The notes below the pieces were generated by a model. The model searched no databases. It worked only from the letters and a program-made list of their open reading frames with translations, and was not told where the DNA came from. From Candidatus Ornithobacterium hominis (lineage in GTDB: Bacteria; Bacteroidota; Bacteroidia; Flavobacteriales; Weeksellaceae): DNA of 64,000 nt. Each line of letters begins with the position of its first letter. Within the stretch, counting starts at the first letter, position 1. The position numbers and the translations under genes are program-made. The stretch lies in NCBI RefSeq assembly GCF_951229915.1, contig NZ_OX579588.1:992001-1056000 (forward strand). The letters run 5' to 3'. Shown piece by piece: positions 43,031-52,245 of this stretch.

Positions 43031-44683
43031 TTATGAAATGAGTTCCCTAGCTTGATTCAATGCTGCTTCGCTAATTTCATCTCCGCTAATCATTTGAGCT
43101 ATTTCGTTTAAACGCTCATTATCAGACAATTTAGAGACATTCGTTGTTGTTTTCTCCCCACTTATCTTTTTCTCTACTTTCAGGTGTTGTTCCCCCAAAG
43201 CTGCCACTTGTGGTAAATGCGTAATGGCAATAACCTGAAGATCTTGGCTCATTTCTTTCATCATCTGCCCCATTTGCCCGGCAATCTTCCCCGAAACCCC
43301 TGTATCTACTTCATCTAAAATCAAACTGGGCAATGAACGATAGCGCGACAAACTTTTTTTGATGGCTAAAACCAATCTAGAGCGCTCACCACCAGAAACT
43401 GACTTTTCTATCGGCGTAAGTTCTAAGCCCGGATTGGCAGAAAATAGAAATTGTATTTGATTCTTCCCATACTGATTAAAATGAGAAATTCTTTCTATTT
43501 GGATGGAAATTCTAGATTTACCCATCCCCATTTTTTTTAAGCTTTCTAAAATTTCATTTTCTACATTGGGTATAACCTTTTTCCTCCCTTCAATCAAGAT
43601 TTCACTGAGGTTCTCTAGTTGCTGAAGCAACTCAACTCTTTTATTATCAAGACGTTGAATATTTTCATTTGACTCAGCTGCTTGCAGTAATTTCTCAGAC
43701 AATTCATTTTTATAATCAACTAGTTCTGCGATATCATTTTTTTTATGCTTTTGCAGCAAAGCATTTACTTTATTTATTTTTTCCTTTATTTCTTGCTGCA
43801 ACTCTGGGTTGGGTTCTATATCATCAGCACTATGGCTGATGTCTCTGCTTAGCTCATTGATTTCAATTTTGACATTTTCTATCCTTGATTGAATTTCTTG
43901 CCCTAATTTAAAGTAAGTTGAAACTTCTTTTATTTTCATAAACAATTCATTCAGAAGCTGTTCTATCCCTGGCTCTCCGCTGATGAGCACATCCATCTGT
44001 GATAAATTCTGAATAATTTGCTCTGCATTTTCTAAACGATTTAATTCTGCTTCTAAATCTTCTAAAACGATGTTTTCTAAGCCCGCAATGCTATCCAATT
44101 CTGTGAAAATAAACTCATTTAATTCTCTTTCTTTTTCCCAGGTTTTTTGCTGAAGAATAAATTCTTTTAATTCCATTTCGGTTTGATGAAATTCTGAAAG
44201 TAAAGTTTGATATTCTTCTCTTAATTTCAGCTGGTTAGCAAGTGTATCTAGCCAATCAAATTGAAATTCAGCGGTGATGATATTCTCAGAATCAAACTGT
44301 GAATGCACATCAATCAAGTGATTAGACAATTCAGAAATCACGCTCAGCGTAGTTGGAACATCATTCACAAAAGCACGGGTTTTCCCAGAGGGTAAAATAT
44401 CTCTCCGCAGAATACTCAATGGCTCATAATCTAAATCATTTTCTAAAAAAAAGGACTGCAAACCCAAATTAGAAATATCAAATTCTGCTTCGATGACGCA
44501 TTTTTCTTCAGAATTTTTTAAGGCTTTTAAATCTGCTCTTTCGCCCAATACCAACTTTAACCCACCGAGCAAAATTGACTTCCCTGCTCCAGTTTCTCCC
44601 GTAATCGTCGTAAAACCTTGAGCAAAATCTAAATTCAACTCATCGATTAGTGTATAATTTTTGATGAATAAATGTTTAAGCAT
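43031..44683 (-). CDS. recN: DNA repair protein RecN
   Basis: A 550-residue SMC-like protein. Walker A is TGETGAGKSILLGGL near residue 30; a long coiled-coil middle part follows; the signature VSGGERSRLVLAIK and Walker B LILDEVDTGVSGK are near residue 420-460. It acts early in double-strand break repair. It is followed by the DUF4835 gene upstream on the strand, a common Bacteroidota order. A repeat copy around 44514-44532 is translated as LKALKNSEE. Confidence 0.96.
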   Translation of the reverse strand: MLKHLFIKNYTLIDELNLDFAQGFTTITGETGAGKSILLGGLKLVLGERADLKALKNSEEKCVIEAEFDISNLGLQSFFLENDLDYEPLSILRRDILPSGKTRAFVNDVPTTLSVISELSNHLIDVHSQFDSENIITAEFQFDWLDTLANQLKLREEYQTLLSEFHQTEMELKEFILQQKTWEKERELNEFIFTELDSIAGLENIVLEDLEAELNRLENAEQIIQNLSQMDVLISGEPGIEQLLNELFMKIKEVSTYFKLGQEIQSRIENVKIEINELSRDISHSADDIEPNPELQQEIKEKINKVNALLQKHKKNDIAELVDYKNELSEKLLQAAESNENIQRLDNKRVELLQQLENLSEILIEGRKKVIPNVENEILESLKKMGMGKSRISIQIERISHFNQYGKNQIQFLFSANPGLELTPIEKSVSGGERSRLVLAIKKSLSRYRSLPSLILDEVDTGVSGKIAGQMGQMMKEMSQDLQVIAITHLPQVAALGEQHLKVEKKISGEKTTTNVSKLSDNERLNEIAQMISGDEISEAALNQARELIS

Positions 44684-44686
44684 AGG

Positions 44687-45592
44687 TTATTTATTCAGTT
44701 TTTCCCAAGAATCAGAATAATTCGGGGCAATTTTATGAAGTAAGTTTCTCAAATCTCCAATCGGGAACACGGCTGGTTCTCCTCCGCTAAAAATTTGTGC
44801 AATTTCGTTGTTTTTAGCTTGTAACACGTTGTCTAAAAAATAATTTTGTGTGTAGTTATTAGAAAAAATTAGTTTATCTAAGCTTAACAATGCATTTCCT
44901 ATATTTTTTTTAGCTGAAATTTGATTTTCATGCATAATATCCAAACCTTTTCTATGATATTGGTACATCATCAAGCGAATTGGGGTATTTTGAGAAGCTA
45001 AGGTTGAATTCACCAGTGTGAACCGATTTCTTATTCCATCGGTACGACTCCAGCCAGAGAAATCTTGATTTTGTGAATTATTAGTAATTTGCTGAGCCAT
45101 TTCATACCATTCTTTGCCTCCGTTTTGCCTAAATGTATCGGCATCTGCCCCCAGAATATAATAAATGTAAAAGGCAATCACATCTGTTAAATTTGTTCCA
45201 CTAAATTTTCTTTGATTGAAGATTAATGGTTGAAAATCAATGTATTTAAACGTAAAATCATTATCCGTCAAATTCACTATCGGTGAGAAATAGTCGGAGT
45301 GATAAACGGGACGTCGGCTTTGCACGAGAAGTTGAGCTTTGTAAGTGTTATTTTGAATTTGCTCGGTGATTATCAAAGAAAAACTTACTTGAATTCTTTC
45401 AAAAGCTTTTAAATTTCTTTTGGTCCACTGTGTTGTATTTATAAAGTTTTTCAAACTCTTTTGCAACTCTACAAAGCTAGATCTTTTACTGGTTTGAATT
45501 TGGGAATAATCCACATTCACCTCAGCTAAAATTTCTTGTGAAAAATTTTTAAGGCTTAAAAAAAACAATAAAATCAAAAAAATGGGTTTCAT
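44687..45592 (-). CDS. DUF4835 secreted protein
   Basis: A 301-residue protein with a signal peptide (FLILLFFLSLKNFSQ) and the DUF4835 family features QEILAEVNVDYSQIQTS and YIYYILGADADTFRQNGG. It is Bacteroidota-specific and always near recN and coaBC in my experience; its function is unknown. The FFLSLKNF part of the signal peptide is encoded by a palindromic repeat copy (around 45545-45566). It abuts the coaBC stop. Confidence 0.9.
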   Translation of the reverse strand: MKPIFLILLFFLSLKNFSQEILAEVNVDYSQIQTSKRSSFVELQKSLKNFINTTQWTKRNLKAFERIQVSFSLIITEQIQNNTYKAQLLVQSRRPVYHSDYFSPIVNLTDNDFTFKYIDFQPLIFNQRKFSGTNLTDVIAFYIYYILGADADTFRQNGGKEWYEMAQQITNNSQNQDFSGWSRTDGIRNRFTLVNSTLASQNTPIRLMMYQYHRKGLDIMHENQISAKKNIGNALLSLDKLIFSNNYTQNYFLDNVLQAKNNEIAQIFSGGEPAVFPIGDLRNLLHKIAPNYSDSWEKLNK

Positions 45593-46783
45593 CTACATGC
45601 TTTCTATTATGAAATTAATAATATCTTCTGCAACTTCTGACTTTAATTTTAAATCAAAATGTTGCACGCCATCGGGGGTTACAAAATCCACTTGATTAGT
45701 CGCATGTGCAAAGCCAGCGCCTTGGTTCTCTAGCGAGTTAAGTACAATTAAATCAGCATTTTTCTTAGTTAACTTTTTTTGGGCATTTTCTACAGCATTT
45801 TGAGTTTCTAAGGCAAAACCTATCAGCAATTGATGCTTTTTTCTTTTGCCCATTTCTTTCAAAATATCAGGATTCTTTATCAATTTAAGATTCAGCAGTT
45901 CGTCTTCTTTTTTGATTTTTTGTGCAGCAACCTGCTCGGGACGGTAATCGGCTACAGCCGCTGTCATAATAGCTACATCGCAAGAATCAAAGTTCCTCTC
46001 CACCTCATCATACATTTGCAAAGCAGATTCTACCGAAATGATTTCTATGTTTTTATGCTCTAACTTTAAATGAACGGGACCTGAAATTAGCTTGACCTCT
46101 GCTCCATTATCAGCAGCGACTTTAGCGATGGCATAGCCCATTTTACCTGTGGAATGGTTTCCAAAAAAACGGACTGGATCTATTTTTTCGTGCGTGGGAC
46201 CTGCGGTAATCAAAATTTTCTTTCCTTTGAGGCGTTCTTTATTTTCAAAAAATTTCTGAAGGCTTAAAAAAATTTTTTCTGGTTCTTCCATTCTTCCTTT
46301 ACCTACCAATCCACTCGCTAGTTCACCTTCAGTTGATTCTATGATGTGATTTCCAAACTGTGCTAATTTCTCTAGATTTTTCTTTGTAGAAAGATGAGAA
46401 TACATATCCAAATCCATGGCTGGTGCAACAAAAACAGGACATCTTGCACTCAAATATGTGGTCAGCAACAAGTTATCTGCATACCCATGTGCCATAGCAG
46501 AAATTGTTTTAGCTGTAGCGGGTGCAACTAAAAAAACATCTGCCCACAGCCCCAGTTCTACGTGATTGTTCCACTGATGTTTTTCATCTTGAAATTCATA
46601 TAAAACTTTTGATTCTGATAGTACGCTTAAAGTCAAAGGGCTAACGAATTCAATAGCCGAAGCAGTCATCACTACACGAACTTCGGCTTTATTTTTTTTT
46701 AATAAACGAACAAGTAAAGGGATTTTATAGGCTGCAATGCCGCCACAAACGCCTATGAGAATTTTTTTACCTGCTAGAGACAT
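45593..46783 (-). CDS. coaBC: Phosphopantothenoylcysteine decarboxylase/ligase CoaBC
   Basis: A 396-residue fusion. The decarboxylase half has the flavin-binding start GKKILIGVCGGIAAYKIP and VAPAMDLDMYSH; the ligase half has ITAGPTHEKIDPVRFFGNHS, TGKMGYAIAKVA and KKADLIVLNSL-like features. It makes 4'-phosphopantetheine for coenzyme A. A repeat copy around 46255-46277 is translated as IFLSLQKFFE in the linker between the two halves. Confidence 0.96.
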   Translation of the reverse strand: MSLAGKKILIGVCGGIAAYKIPLLVRLLKKNKAEVRVVMTASAIEFVSPLTLSVLSESKVLYEFQDEKHQWNNHVELGLWADVFLVAPATAKTISAMAHGYADNLLLTTYLSARCPVFVAPAMDLDMYSHLSTKKNLEKLAQFGNHIIESTEGELASGLVGKGRMEEPEKIFLSLQKFFENKERLKGKKILITAGPTHEKIDPVRFFGNHSTGKMGYAIAKVAADNGAEVKLISGPVHLKLEHKNIEIISVESALQMYDEVERNFDSCDVAIMTAAVADYRPEQVAAQKIKKEDELLNLKLIKNPDILKEMGKRKKHQLLIGFALETQNAVENAQKKLTKKNADLIVLNSLENQGAGFAHATNQVDFVTPDGVQHFDLKLKSEVAEDIINFIIESM

Positions 46784-46785
46784 GT

Positions 46786-47115
46786 TTACTTTTCTTCTTC
46801 CGGTTTACGGAAATAGATTTCACCATCTTTCCACTCTTGCACGGCGATAGAGGTTGGCTTAGGTAATCTTTCATAGAATTTAGAAACCTCGATTTGCTCT
46901 CTGTTTTCAAAAATTTCTTCTAATGTATCATTGTTAGAAGCAAATTCATCTAATTTATCTAAGAGTTCAGTTTTTATCTCTGAGTTTAGCTGTTCTGCTC
47001 TTTTCCCCATGATGACGATGGCTTCATAGATATTGCCCGTTGGTTTTTGAATTTCTGCTCGGTTATATGTCTTTGTTGAAGCATCTGCTACAACGTTTTT
47101 AAAATCTGTGCTCAT
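46786..47115 (-). CDS. rpoZ: RNA polymerase omega subunit
   Basis: A 109-residue Bacteroidota-type omega. TGNIYEAIVIMGKRAEQLNS is the conserved core. It supports assembly of RNA polymerase. The gene sits between bamD and coaBC with gaps of two to five bases, as in most Flavobacteriia. Confidence 0.92.
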   Translation of the reverse strand: MSTDFKNVVADASTKTYNRAEIQKPTGNIYEAIVIMGKRAEQLNSEIKTELLDKLDEFASNNDTLEEIFENREQIEVSKFYERLPKPTSIAVQEWKDGEIYFRKPEEEK

Positions 47116-47120
47116 ATATT

Positions 47121-47939
47121 TTATTGATTATTTTTTAGGATTTTTTGATGATGTTCTAACTCGTTTTCTATTTTTTTGTAATAATCAGCGGCTTCTTTAG
47201 CATACTGAGATTGCGGATAATTTCTAGAAAACAAACGATAGGTAGTTATAGCTTCTTTTAATCTTAATTCTTTTTTATCAAACACACTTTGCAAAGCCAA
47301 TTCTGCTTTAGATTTCACTAGATACATGTAAGCTTCCTCTCGGTAATTAGAGTCAGGGTAGTCGTCTATAAAGTTTTCAAAATTATTTGCTGCTGATTTA
47401 TAGTACAGCGTTGTAAAATACGATTTAGCGATTTCAAAATACTTTTTTTCCAGCTTTTTTCGTAATTCATTAATCAATTGATTCGCTTCCGCCACCCTAT
47501 CAGAATCAGGGTAAACGTCTATAAAACCTTGCAATTCTTTGATTGCTTCGATCGTGTTAGATTGATCTAAATTGTATTCTGGTGAGCCTTTATAATAGCT
47601 AAAAGCTGACATATATAGAGCTTCTTCAGCTCGTTCAGATTTATTGAATCCTAAAAAGAAATTTTTGAACTGCTTAGCTGCCAAGGGGTAATTTTTATCA
47701 TAAAAATTTGCATAAGCTCCCTTCCAAGCGATTTCTTCTGCTTGGGGAGTCCCAGCGTAGCTCGCAGTTATTTTTTGATATAATTCTAAAGCTTTATCCC
47801 ATCTTTTTTCTTCATACATTTGGTCTGCTATTTGCAAAATGTATTGAGGGTCATCGCTTTTTAGCGCTTCTTCAAAAGTTTTATTACATGATTGCAACAG
47901 AAATAAAACGCTAAAAAACCATATAAAATGTTTAATCAT
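47121..47939 (-). CDS. bamD: Outer-membrane assembly lipoprotein BamD
   Basis: The start at 47939 (MIKHFIWFFSVLFLLQSC) is preferred over an ATG 30 bases upstream, because it opens a proper lipoprotein signal (lipobox LLQSC, Cys18) and a -7-type promoter box lies inside the longer form. The mature protein is all TPR-like helices (DKALELYQKITASYAGTPQA, ANNFENFIDDYPDSNYREEA). It joins BamA in inserting outer-membrane barrels. Confidence 0.94.
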   Translation of the reverse strand: MIKHFIWFFSVLFLLQSCNKTFEEALKSDDPQYILQIADQMYEEKRWDKALELYQKITASYAGTPQAEEIAWKGAYANFYDKNYPLAAKQFKNFFLGFNKSERAEEALYMSAFSYYKGSPEYNLDQSNTIEAIKELQGFIDVYPDSDRVAEANQLINELRKKLEKKYFEIAKSYFTTLYYKSAANNFENFIDDYPDSNYREEAYMYLVKSKAELALQSVFDKKELRLKEAITTYRLFSRNYPQSQYAKEAADYYKKIENELEHHQKILKNNQ

Positions 47940-47943
47940 TTGG

Positions 47944-47951
47944 CAAAAGTA
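47944..47951 (-). promoter_or_regulatory. -7 box close to the bamD start
   Basis: On the minus strand this reads TACTTTTG, a match to TAnnTTTG, only four bases before the ATG at 47939. If used, the transcript would begin at or next to the start codon. No -33 TTG is present at the usual distance. Confidence 0.4.
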
Positions 47952-47984
47952 AGGATTTTTTGAATACAATAAAATATGATTTTT

Positions 47985-48875
47985 CTAAAGCCTATTTTTA
48001 AAATTTTTATTCATTTCACTCACTTTTATTTTCTCTACAAGTTGCGAACTAGCTGCTATAATTGGCAATCGCGTATATCGACTGCAAATACCCTTTATCT
48101 CAAGCAGAGCTTTGATTCCCGCTGGGTTTCCCTCCAAGTAAATTGCTTTTATTAAATTTTGAATGCTATAGAAAATTTCATAAGCCGCAGTCGTCTTTTT
48201 ATTCAATGCTAAATTTATCATTCGTGAATATTCTGGGACTACCTGCCCTATCACAGAAATCACCCCGTCTCCACCAGCCAAAGTCGTGGAAACAGCCAAC
48301 TCATCATCACCGCTCAGCACCAAAAAATCATCTGGTTTTTCTGCAATAATTTCTAAGCCTTGTAAAAAATTCCCGCTCGCTTCTTTTATTCCAACAATAT
48401 TTTCAAAATCTTGAGCCAAACGCAAAGTCGTTCGGCTCTCTATATTGCTGCCAGTTCTGCCTGGCACATTGTAAATGATAATTTTTTTATCAACATGTTC
48501 TGCTATAAACCGAAAATGCTCATAAATTCCCTGCTGCGTTGGTTTATTATAATACGGAGAAACTGAAAGTATAGCATCAAAATGCGTAAAGTCACCTTGT
48601 GAAATCTCTTGCTGAACGGCAAAAGTATTGTTACCTCCCACTCCCAAGACTAACGGCAAACGCCCATTATTCTCTTCTATGATTAGCTCTTTGATCCGCT
48701 CTTTCTCTTTAGCACTAAGTGTTGGAGTTTCTGCTGTCGTTCCCAGCACTACCAAAAAATCTGCACCACACTCCACCGTATGGTTTACTACATTTTTTAA
48801 GCCCCTCTCATCCAATTCATTATTTTTGGTAAAAGGTGTAATCAATGCAACTCCTGTCCCTCGCAAACATTCCAT
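47985..48875 (-). CDS. dapA: 4-hydroxy-tetrahydrodipicolinate synthase
   Basis: A 296-residue aldolase-fold enzyme. TAETPTLSAKEKER supplies substrate-binding residues, the catalytic Tyr is in IIIYNVPGRTG, and the Schiff-base Lys is in NIVGIKEASGN. It condenses pyruvate with aspartate semialdehyde for lysine and diaminopimelate, hence peptidoglycan. Its last codons and stop (FKNRL) overlap a degenerate repeat copy at about 47992-48012. Confidence 0.96.
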   Translation of the reverse strand: MECLRGTGVALITPFTKNNELDERGLKNVVNHTVECGADFLVVLGTTAETPTLSAKEKERIKELIIEENNGRLPLVLGVGGNNTFAVQQEISQGDFTHFDAILSVSPYYNKPTQQGIYEHFRFIAEHVDKKIIIYNVPGRTGSNIESRTTLRLAQDFENIVGIKEASGNFLQGLEIIAEKPDDFLVLSGDDELAVSTTLAGGDGVISVIGQVVPEYSRMINLALNKKTTAAYEIFYSIQNLIKAIYLEGNPAGIKALLEIKGICSRYTRLPIIAASSQLVEKIKVSEMNKNFKNRL

Positions 48876-48977
48876 AGATTGTTTTTTTTAGTAAAAGTAA
48901 AATTAATGAGAATCACTTGATTTATCAAAATTTATATATTCATTTGAAATCTGAGCAAAATTATATGTTTAATTTTT

Positions 48978-49007
48978 TTGAAACTTTTCTTTTGGATTTT
49001 ATCTTTG
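48978..49007 (+). promoter_or_regulatory. Promoter of the deoxynucleoside kinase gene
   Basis: TTG (48978-48980) and TATCTTTG (49000-49007) are spaced by 19 bases, matching the Bacteroidota sigma-ABfr-type promoter. The ATG at 49030 lies 22 bases beyond the -7 box. Confidence 0.75.
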
Positions 49008-49029
49008 TTGAATCAAAAAAAATTTAATC

Positions 49030-49644
49030 ATGCATATTGCTATTGCTGGAAACATTGGGGCAGGGAAAACTACACTTACAGAACTTTTGGCTAAAAATTT
49101 TGAGTGGACAGCTCAGTATGAGGACGTAGATAGAAATCCGTATTTAGATGATTTCTATAATGATATGGAAAAATGGGCATTCAACCTGCAAATCTATTTT
49201 TTAGGTAGTCGATTCAGGCAAATCAAAGAAATTCGAGAGAGCGGCAAAGACATCATTCAAGATCGTACGATACACGAAGACGCTTTTATTTTCGCCAACA
49301 ACTTGCATGATATGGGCTTGCTGATGACGCGAGATTATGAAAATTATCTAACAGTCTTTAACCTGATGAATTCCTTTGTAGAAGCGCCCGATTTATTGAT
49401 TTATCTGCGAGCTTCCATCCCCACGCTAGTCAAGCAAATTCAGAAACGCGGCCGCGAATACGAGAGCACCATTAGCATCGATTACCTCAATCGGCTTAAC
49501 GAAAAATATGAAGAATGGATCAAAGGTTACAATGACGGGAAATTGCTCATCATTGATGTTGATCATATTGACTTTGTAAGCAATCGTGAAGATTTAGGTT
49601 TGATTATTGATAAAATTCAAGGTGAAATCAACGGATTATTTTAA
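49030..49644 (+). CDS. Deoxynucleoside kinase
   Basis: A 204-residue kinase. The P-loop is IAGNIGAGKTTLTELL near the N-terminus; DRTIHEDAFIFANNLHDMG and KQIQKRGREYESTISIDYL are the DRS-like and lid motifs of deoxynucleoside/thymidine kinase-like enzymes. It salvages deoxynucleosides to dNMPs; the base preference is unclear. A good promoter precedes it. Confidence 0.94.
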   Translation: MHIAIAGNIGAGKTTLTELLAKNFEWTAQYEDVDRNPYLDDFYNDMEKWAFNLQIYFLGSRFRQIKEIRESGKDIIQDRTIHEDAFIFANNLHDMGLLMTRDYENYLTVFNLMNSFVEAPDLLIYLRASIPTLVKQIQKRGREYESTISIDYLNRLNEKYEEWIKGYNDGKLLIIDVDHIDFVSNREDLGLIIDKIQGEINGLF

Positions 49645-49665
49645 TTTTTTTTAAGGCTTAAAAAA
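49645..49665. repeat. T6AAG-G-CTTA6 palindromic repeat, near-perfect copy
   Basis: TTTTTTTTAAGGCTTAAAAAA, within three bases after the stop of the deoxynucleoside kinase. Confidence 0.9.
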
Positions 49666-49837
49666 TTTCTAAAATAGAGCAGTCTGTGTTTAGAATAAAT
49701 TATTCATAAAGTAAATGATTTATTAAAACCTAAATCAATTCCGTTTATGGTTAAAAGAAATCTAAAATTTTTTGAGGATTTTAAAATAAGAATTTTAACG
49801 AAAACAATTACAATTTACAGCAATTCAATAACTCAAT

Positions 49838-50521
49838 ATGTTTGTATTCTCCGAAAAAAACTTAAGTAATTTTAAAAATAAATCTCGTTTAATAATGTGC
49901 TACGGGTTCTTCATTGTATTTGCTTTATTCTCATATTCTTGTAAAACAATGAAATTCAGTAGCTTAAAAAATGGCGATTTAATTTTTGTCCAATCTAATG
50001 AGAAGCATTTATCTGGTGCAATCAGCCGAGTAACCAAAGAAAGCAAAGAAACTTCTTACGACCATATAGGAATCATCAAAAAAAGAAAAAATGCGATTTC
50101 AGTTTACCATGCAACAGCCCAAGGTGGCTCAAAAATAGAATCTTTAAATTCTTTTCTCAAAAATCATAATGATGTGAAAATTGACATATTTCGGCTTAAA
50201 AAAGAGCATCAAAAGGCTATTCCCCACGCTTTAGAAAAAGCATCTCAAATGCTTGGTAAGCCTTATAATTTTACATATATTCTTAGTGATTCCAGCTACT
50301 ATTGTTCTGATTTCATCGAACGAATCTTCCGAGAACATCAAATTTTTGAACTAAAACCTATGACATTCAAAAATCCAGAAACTGGTGAAATAGATGTTTA
50401 TTGGAATGAATTTTACCAAAAACAAGGCTTGGAAGCCCCTGAAGGGAAGCTAGGTTGCAACCCGAATGGACTTTCAATGTCTGATAAAATTGAATTTGTT
50501 CTCACCCTACAAAATCCTTAA
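49838..50521 (+). CDS. YiiX-like permuted NlpC/P60 hydrolase
   Basis: A 227-residue protein. The N-terminal region to Cys35 (lipobox FSYSC) suggests a lipoprotein, with basic residues before the hydrophobic run, so the first ATG is kept. SYDHIGIIKKR has the His and YYCSDFIERIF the Cys of the permuted papain-like YiiX/YebB family. It might cleave an envelope amide or lipid ester; the substrate is unknown. A repeat copy follows the stop. Confidence 0.8.
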   Translation: MFVFSEKNLSNFKNKSRLIMCYGFFIVFALFSYSCKTMKFSSLKNGDLIFVQSNEKHLSGAISRVTKESKETSYDHIGIIKKRKNAISVYHATAQGGSKIESLNSFLKNHNDVKIDIFRLKKEHQKAIPHALEKASQMLGKPYNFTYILSDSSYYCSDFIERIFREHQIFELKPMTFKNPETGEIDVYWNEFYQKQGLEAPEGKLGCNPNGLSMSDKIEFVLTLQNP

Positions 50522-50544
50522 TTTTTTCTAAGGCTTAAAAAAAA
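50522..50544. repeat. Palindromic repeat copy between convergent genes
   Basis: TTTTTTCTAAGGCTTAAAAAAAA lies exactly between the stop codons of the YiiX-like gene and the GHL10-type gene. Confidence 0.9.
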
Positions 50545-50545
50545 T

Positions 50546-52030
50546 TCATCGAAGCTCATTCACAAATTCAGGAATTTGAACTTTTTGACTTTCATTTTTG
50601 TATAAATCAATAAGGCTAAATGCATGATTTTCTAATCCTAAAAATGGCTCTACCAAAACCACTAGCGTATCCTCCACTCCTGTCACAAAGACTTTATCTT
50701 TCAAAATCCAGTTTTGCTCTCCTACTCCACTCTGTTTTTCGTAAATGCAAAGCCATCTCATGTTTTGAGCTTCAGGAATTTGAATTTCTGCTTTTAAATT
50801 AGAAAATCGCACCACTTGTGGAATCAAAACCTCCGCAGAATCTCTTTTAGTCTTTGGTACCAAAGCTGGATTTTGATAAATATTATGCTTCAATTCTTGT
50901 GTGATTTGTGTATGATGTAGCAATGATTTTGCACTGAAAAGCACATTTCCATAAATATTTTTTGTCGCTCTTGCCAGTTCAATTTGTTTTTCTAATTCCT
51001 TAGGTTGATACCAAGCTCGGTCTTTCCCGTCATTGATTTTATACGGTGCATTACCGATGTAGATTTTCGTATTTGCCGCATTATCATTCCACCATTTAGC
51101 TAATACGCGATGAGATGCTACTGGATAATCTAAGCTCCAATAAAGTTGTGGCACTAGGTAGTCTATCCAGCCTTTTTCTGCCCACAGCAGCGGGTCGGCA
51201 TATAAATCGTCATAATTAGATTGCCCGCCGCGGGTATCAGAGCCCCGCGGGTCTCTATCTTTGTTTCGCCAAATACCAAACGGGCTAATCCCGAAATCTA
51301 CCCAAGGTTTCTTTTTCTCGATAAGACGATGAAGCTTGAAGATGAGCGAATCTACGTTGGAGCGTCGCCATTGTTCTAAACTTTGATTTTTCTCTCTATA
51401 CTTTAAATAAGAATTTTGGTCGTTAAAGTTTTTACCCGCAATTTTATAAGGATAAAAATAATCGTCAAAATGCAGAGCATCAATATCATAGTTATCTAAA
51501 ATCTCCTCACTTAGCTTGAGCAGATGTGCTTCCACTTGTGGTAAGCCAGGGTCATAATAGTATCTATTCCCGTACTGAATCATCCAATCTGAATGCTGAA
51601 AAACATCATGCTTTGGGCTTAAATTCTTTTTATTTAAATCTGTCGTCGCACGGTATGGGTTAATCCAAGCGTGAAACTCCATTCCATTTTTGTGAGCCTC
51701 GTCTATCATCCATTTGGTGAAATCAAAATCTCCCTGTGGCGATACGCCTTCTTTCCCCGTCAAAAAACGGGAATAAGGGGCAAAGCGAGTTGGGTAGAAT
51801 GCATCGCCCGCCGTTCTGATTTGTACAATAACGGCATTAAAGTTTAGATCTTTATAAAATTTAATAAGCTTTAGAAAATCTTCTTTTTTCTTCTCATTAG
51901 AATCTAGCGCATTTTTGGGCCAATCTATATTGTTAACGCTTGCTATCCAAACGCCACGAAACTCTGATTTTTGTGAGTAAAATTTTTCAAGACTTAGAAA
52001 AAAGAAAGTAAATGCAATAACGTATTTCAT
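50546..52030 (-). CDS. GHL10/YngK-type glycoside hydrolase-like protein
   Basis: A 494-residue secreted protein with a signal peptide (VIAFTFFFLSLEKFYSQ). It starts with EFRGVWIASVNNIDWP, the hallmark of the GHL10 (formerly DUF187) TIM-barrel family, and includes FHAWINPYRAT and DALHFDDYFYPY, the likely acidic active-site segment. The C-terminal 90 residues look like an Ig-like domain. A role in cell-wall or glycan degradation is inferred. The signal peptide segment FFLSLEKF is encoded by a degenerate repeat copy (51978-52002). Confidence 0.93.
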   Translation of the reverse strand: MKYVIAFTFFFLSLEKFYSQKSEFRGVWIASVNNIDWPKNALDSNEKKKEDFLKLIKFYKDLNFNAVIVQIRTAGDAFYPTRFAPYSRFLTGKEGVSPQGDFDFTKWMIDEAHKNGMEFHAWINPYRATTDLNKKNLSPKHDVFQHSDWMIQYGNRYYYDPGLPQVEAHLLKLSEEILDNYDIDALHFDDYFYPYKIAGKNFNDQNSYLKYREKNQSLEQWRRSNVDSLIFKLHRLIEKKKPWVDFGISPFGIWRNKDRDPRGSDTRGGQSNYDDLYADPLLWAEKGWIDYLVPQLYWSLDYPVASHRVLAKWWNDNAANTKIYIGNAPYKINDGKDRAWYQPKELEKQIELARATKNIYGNVLFSAKSLLHHTQITQELKHNIYQNPALVPKTKRDSAEVLIPQVVRFSNLKAEIQIPEAQNMRWLCIYEKQSGVGEQNWILKDKVFVTGVEDTLVVLVEPFLGLENHAFSLIDLYKNESQKVQIPEFVNELR

Positions 52031-52070
52031 AAAATGAATTTCTCTGGTGATTTGTTTAAACTTTAATTAA

Positions 52071-52092
52071 TTTTTTTTAAGGCTTAGAAAAA
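52071..52092. repeat. Palindromic repeat copy
   Basis: TTTTTTTTAAGGCTTAGAAAAA, between serS and the GHL10-type gene. A more degenerate copy (AAAGGGCTTAAAAATTT) lies at 52231-52247 next to the serS stop. Confidence 0.85.
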
Positions 52093-52245
52093 TAAGTGAA
52101 AAATAGCTTTCATACCATATATTTTATCTAAGTTTTGATAATCAGAAGATTTCTCGTTATTTTCAGTATAGTTTAGATTTTTTTATAAAATTTTTAAAAG
52201 CTTTTTTTTTATTTTAAATGTTAAATTTATAAAGGGCTTAAAAAT

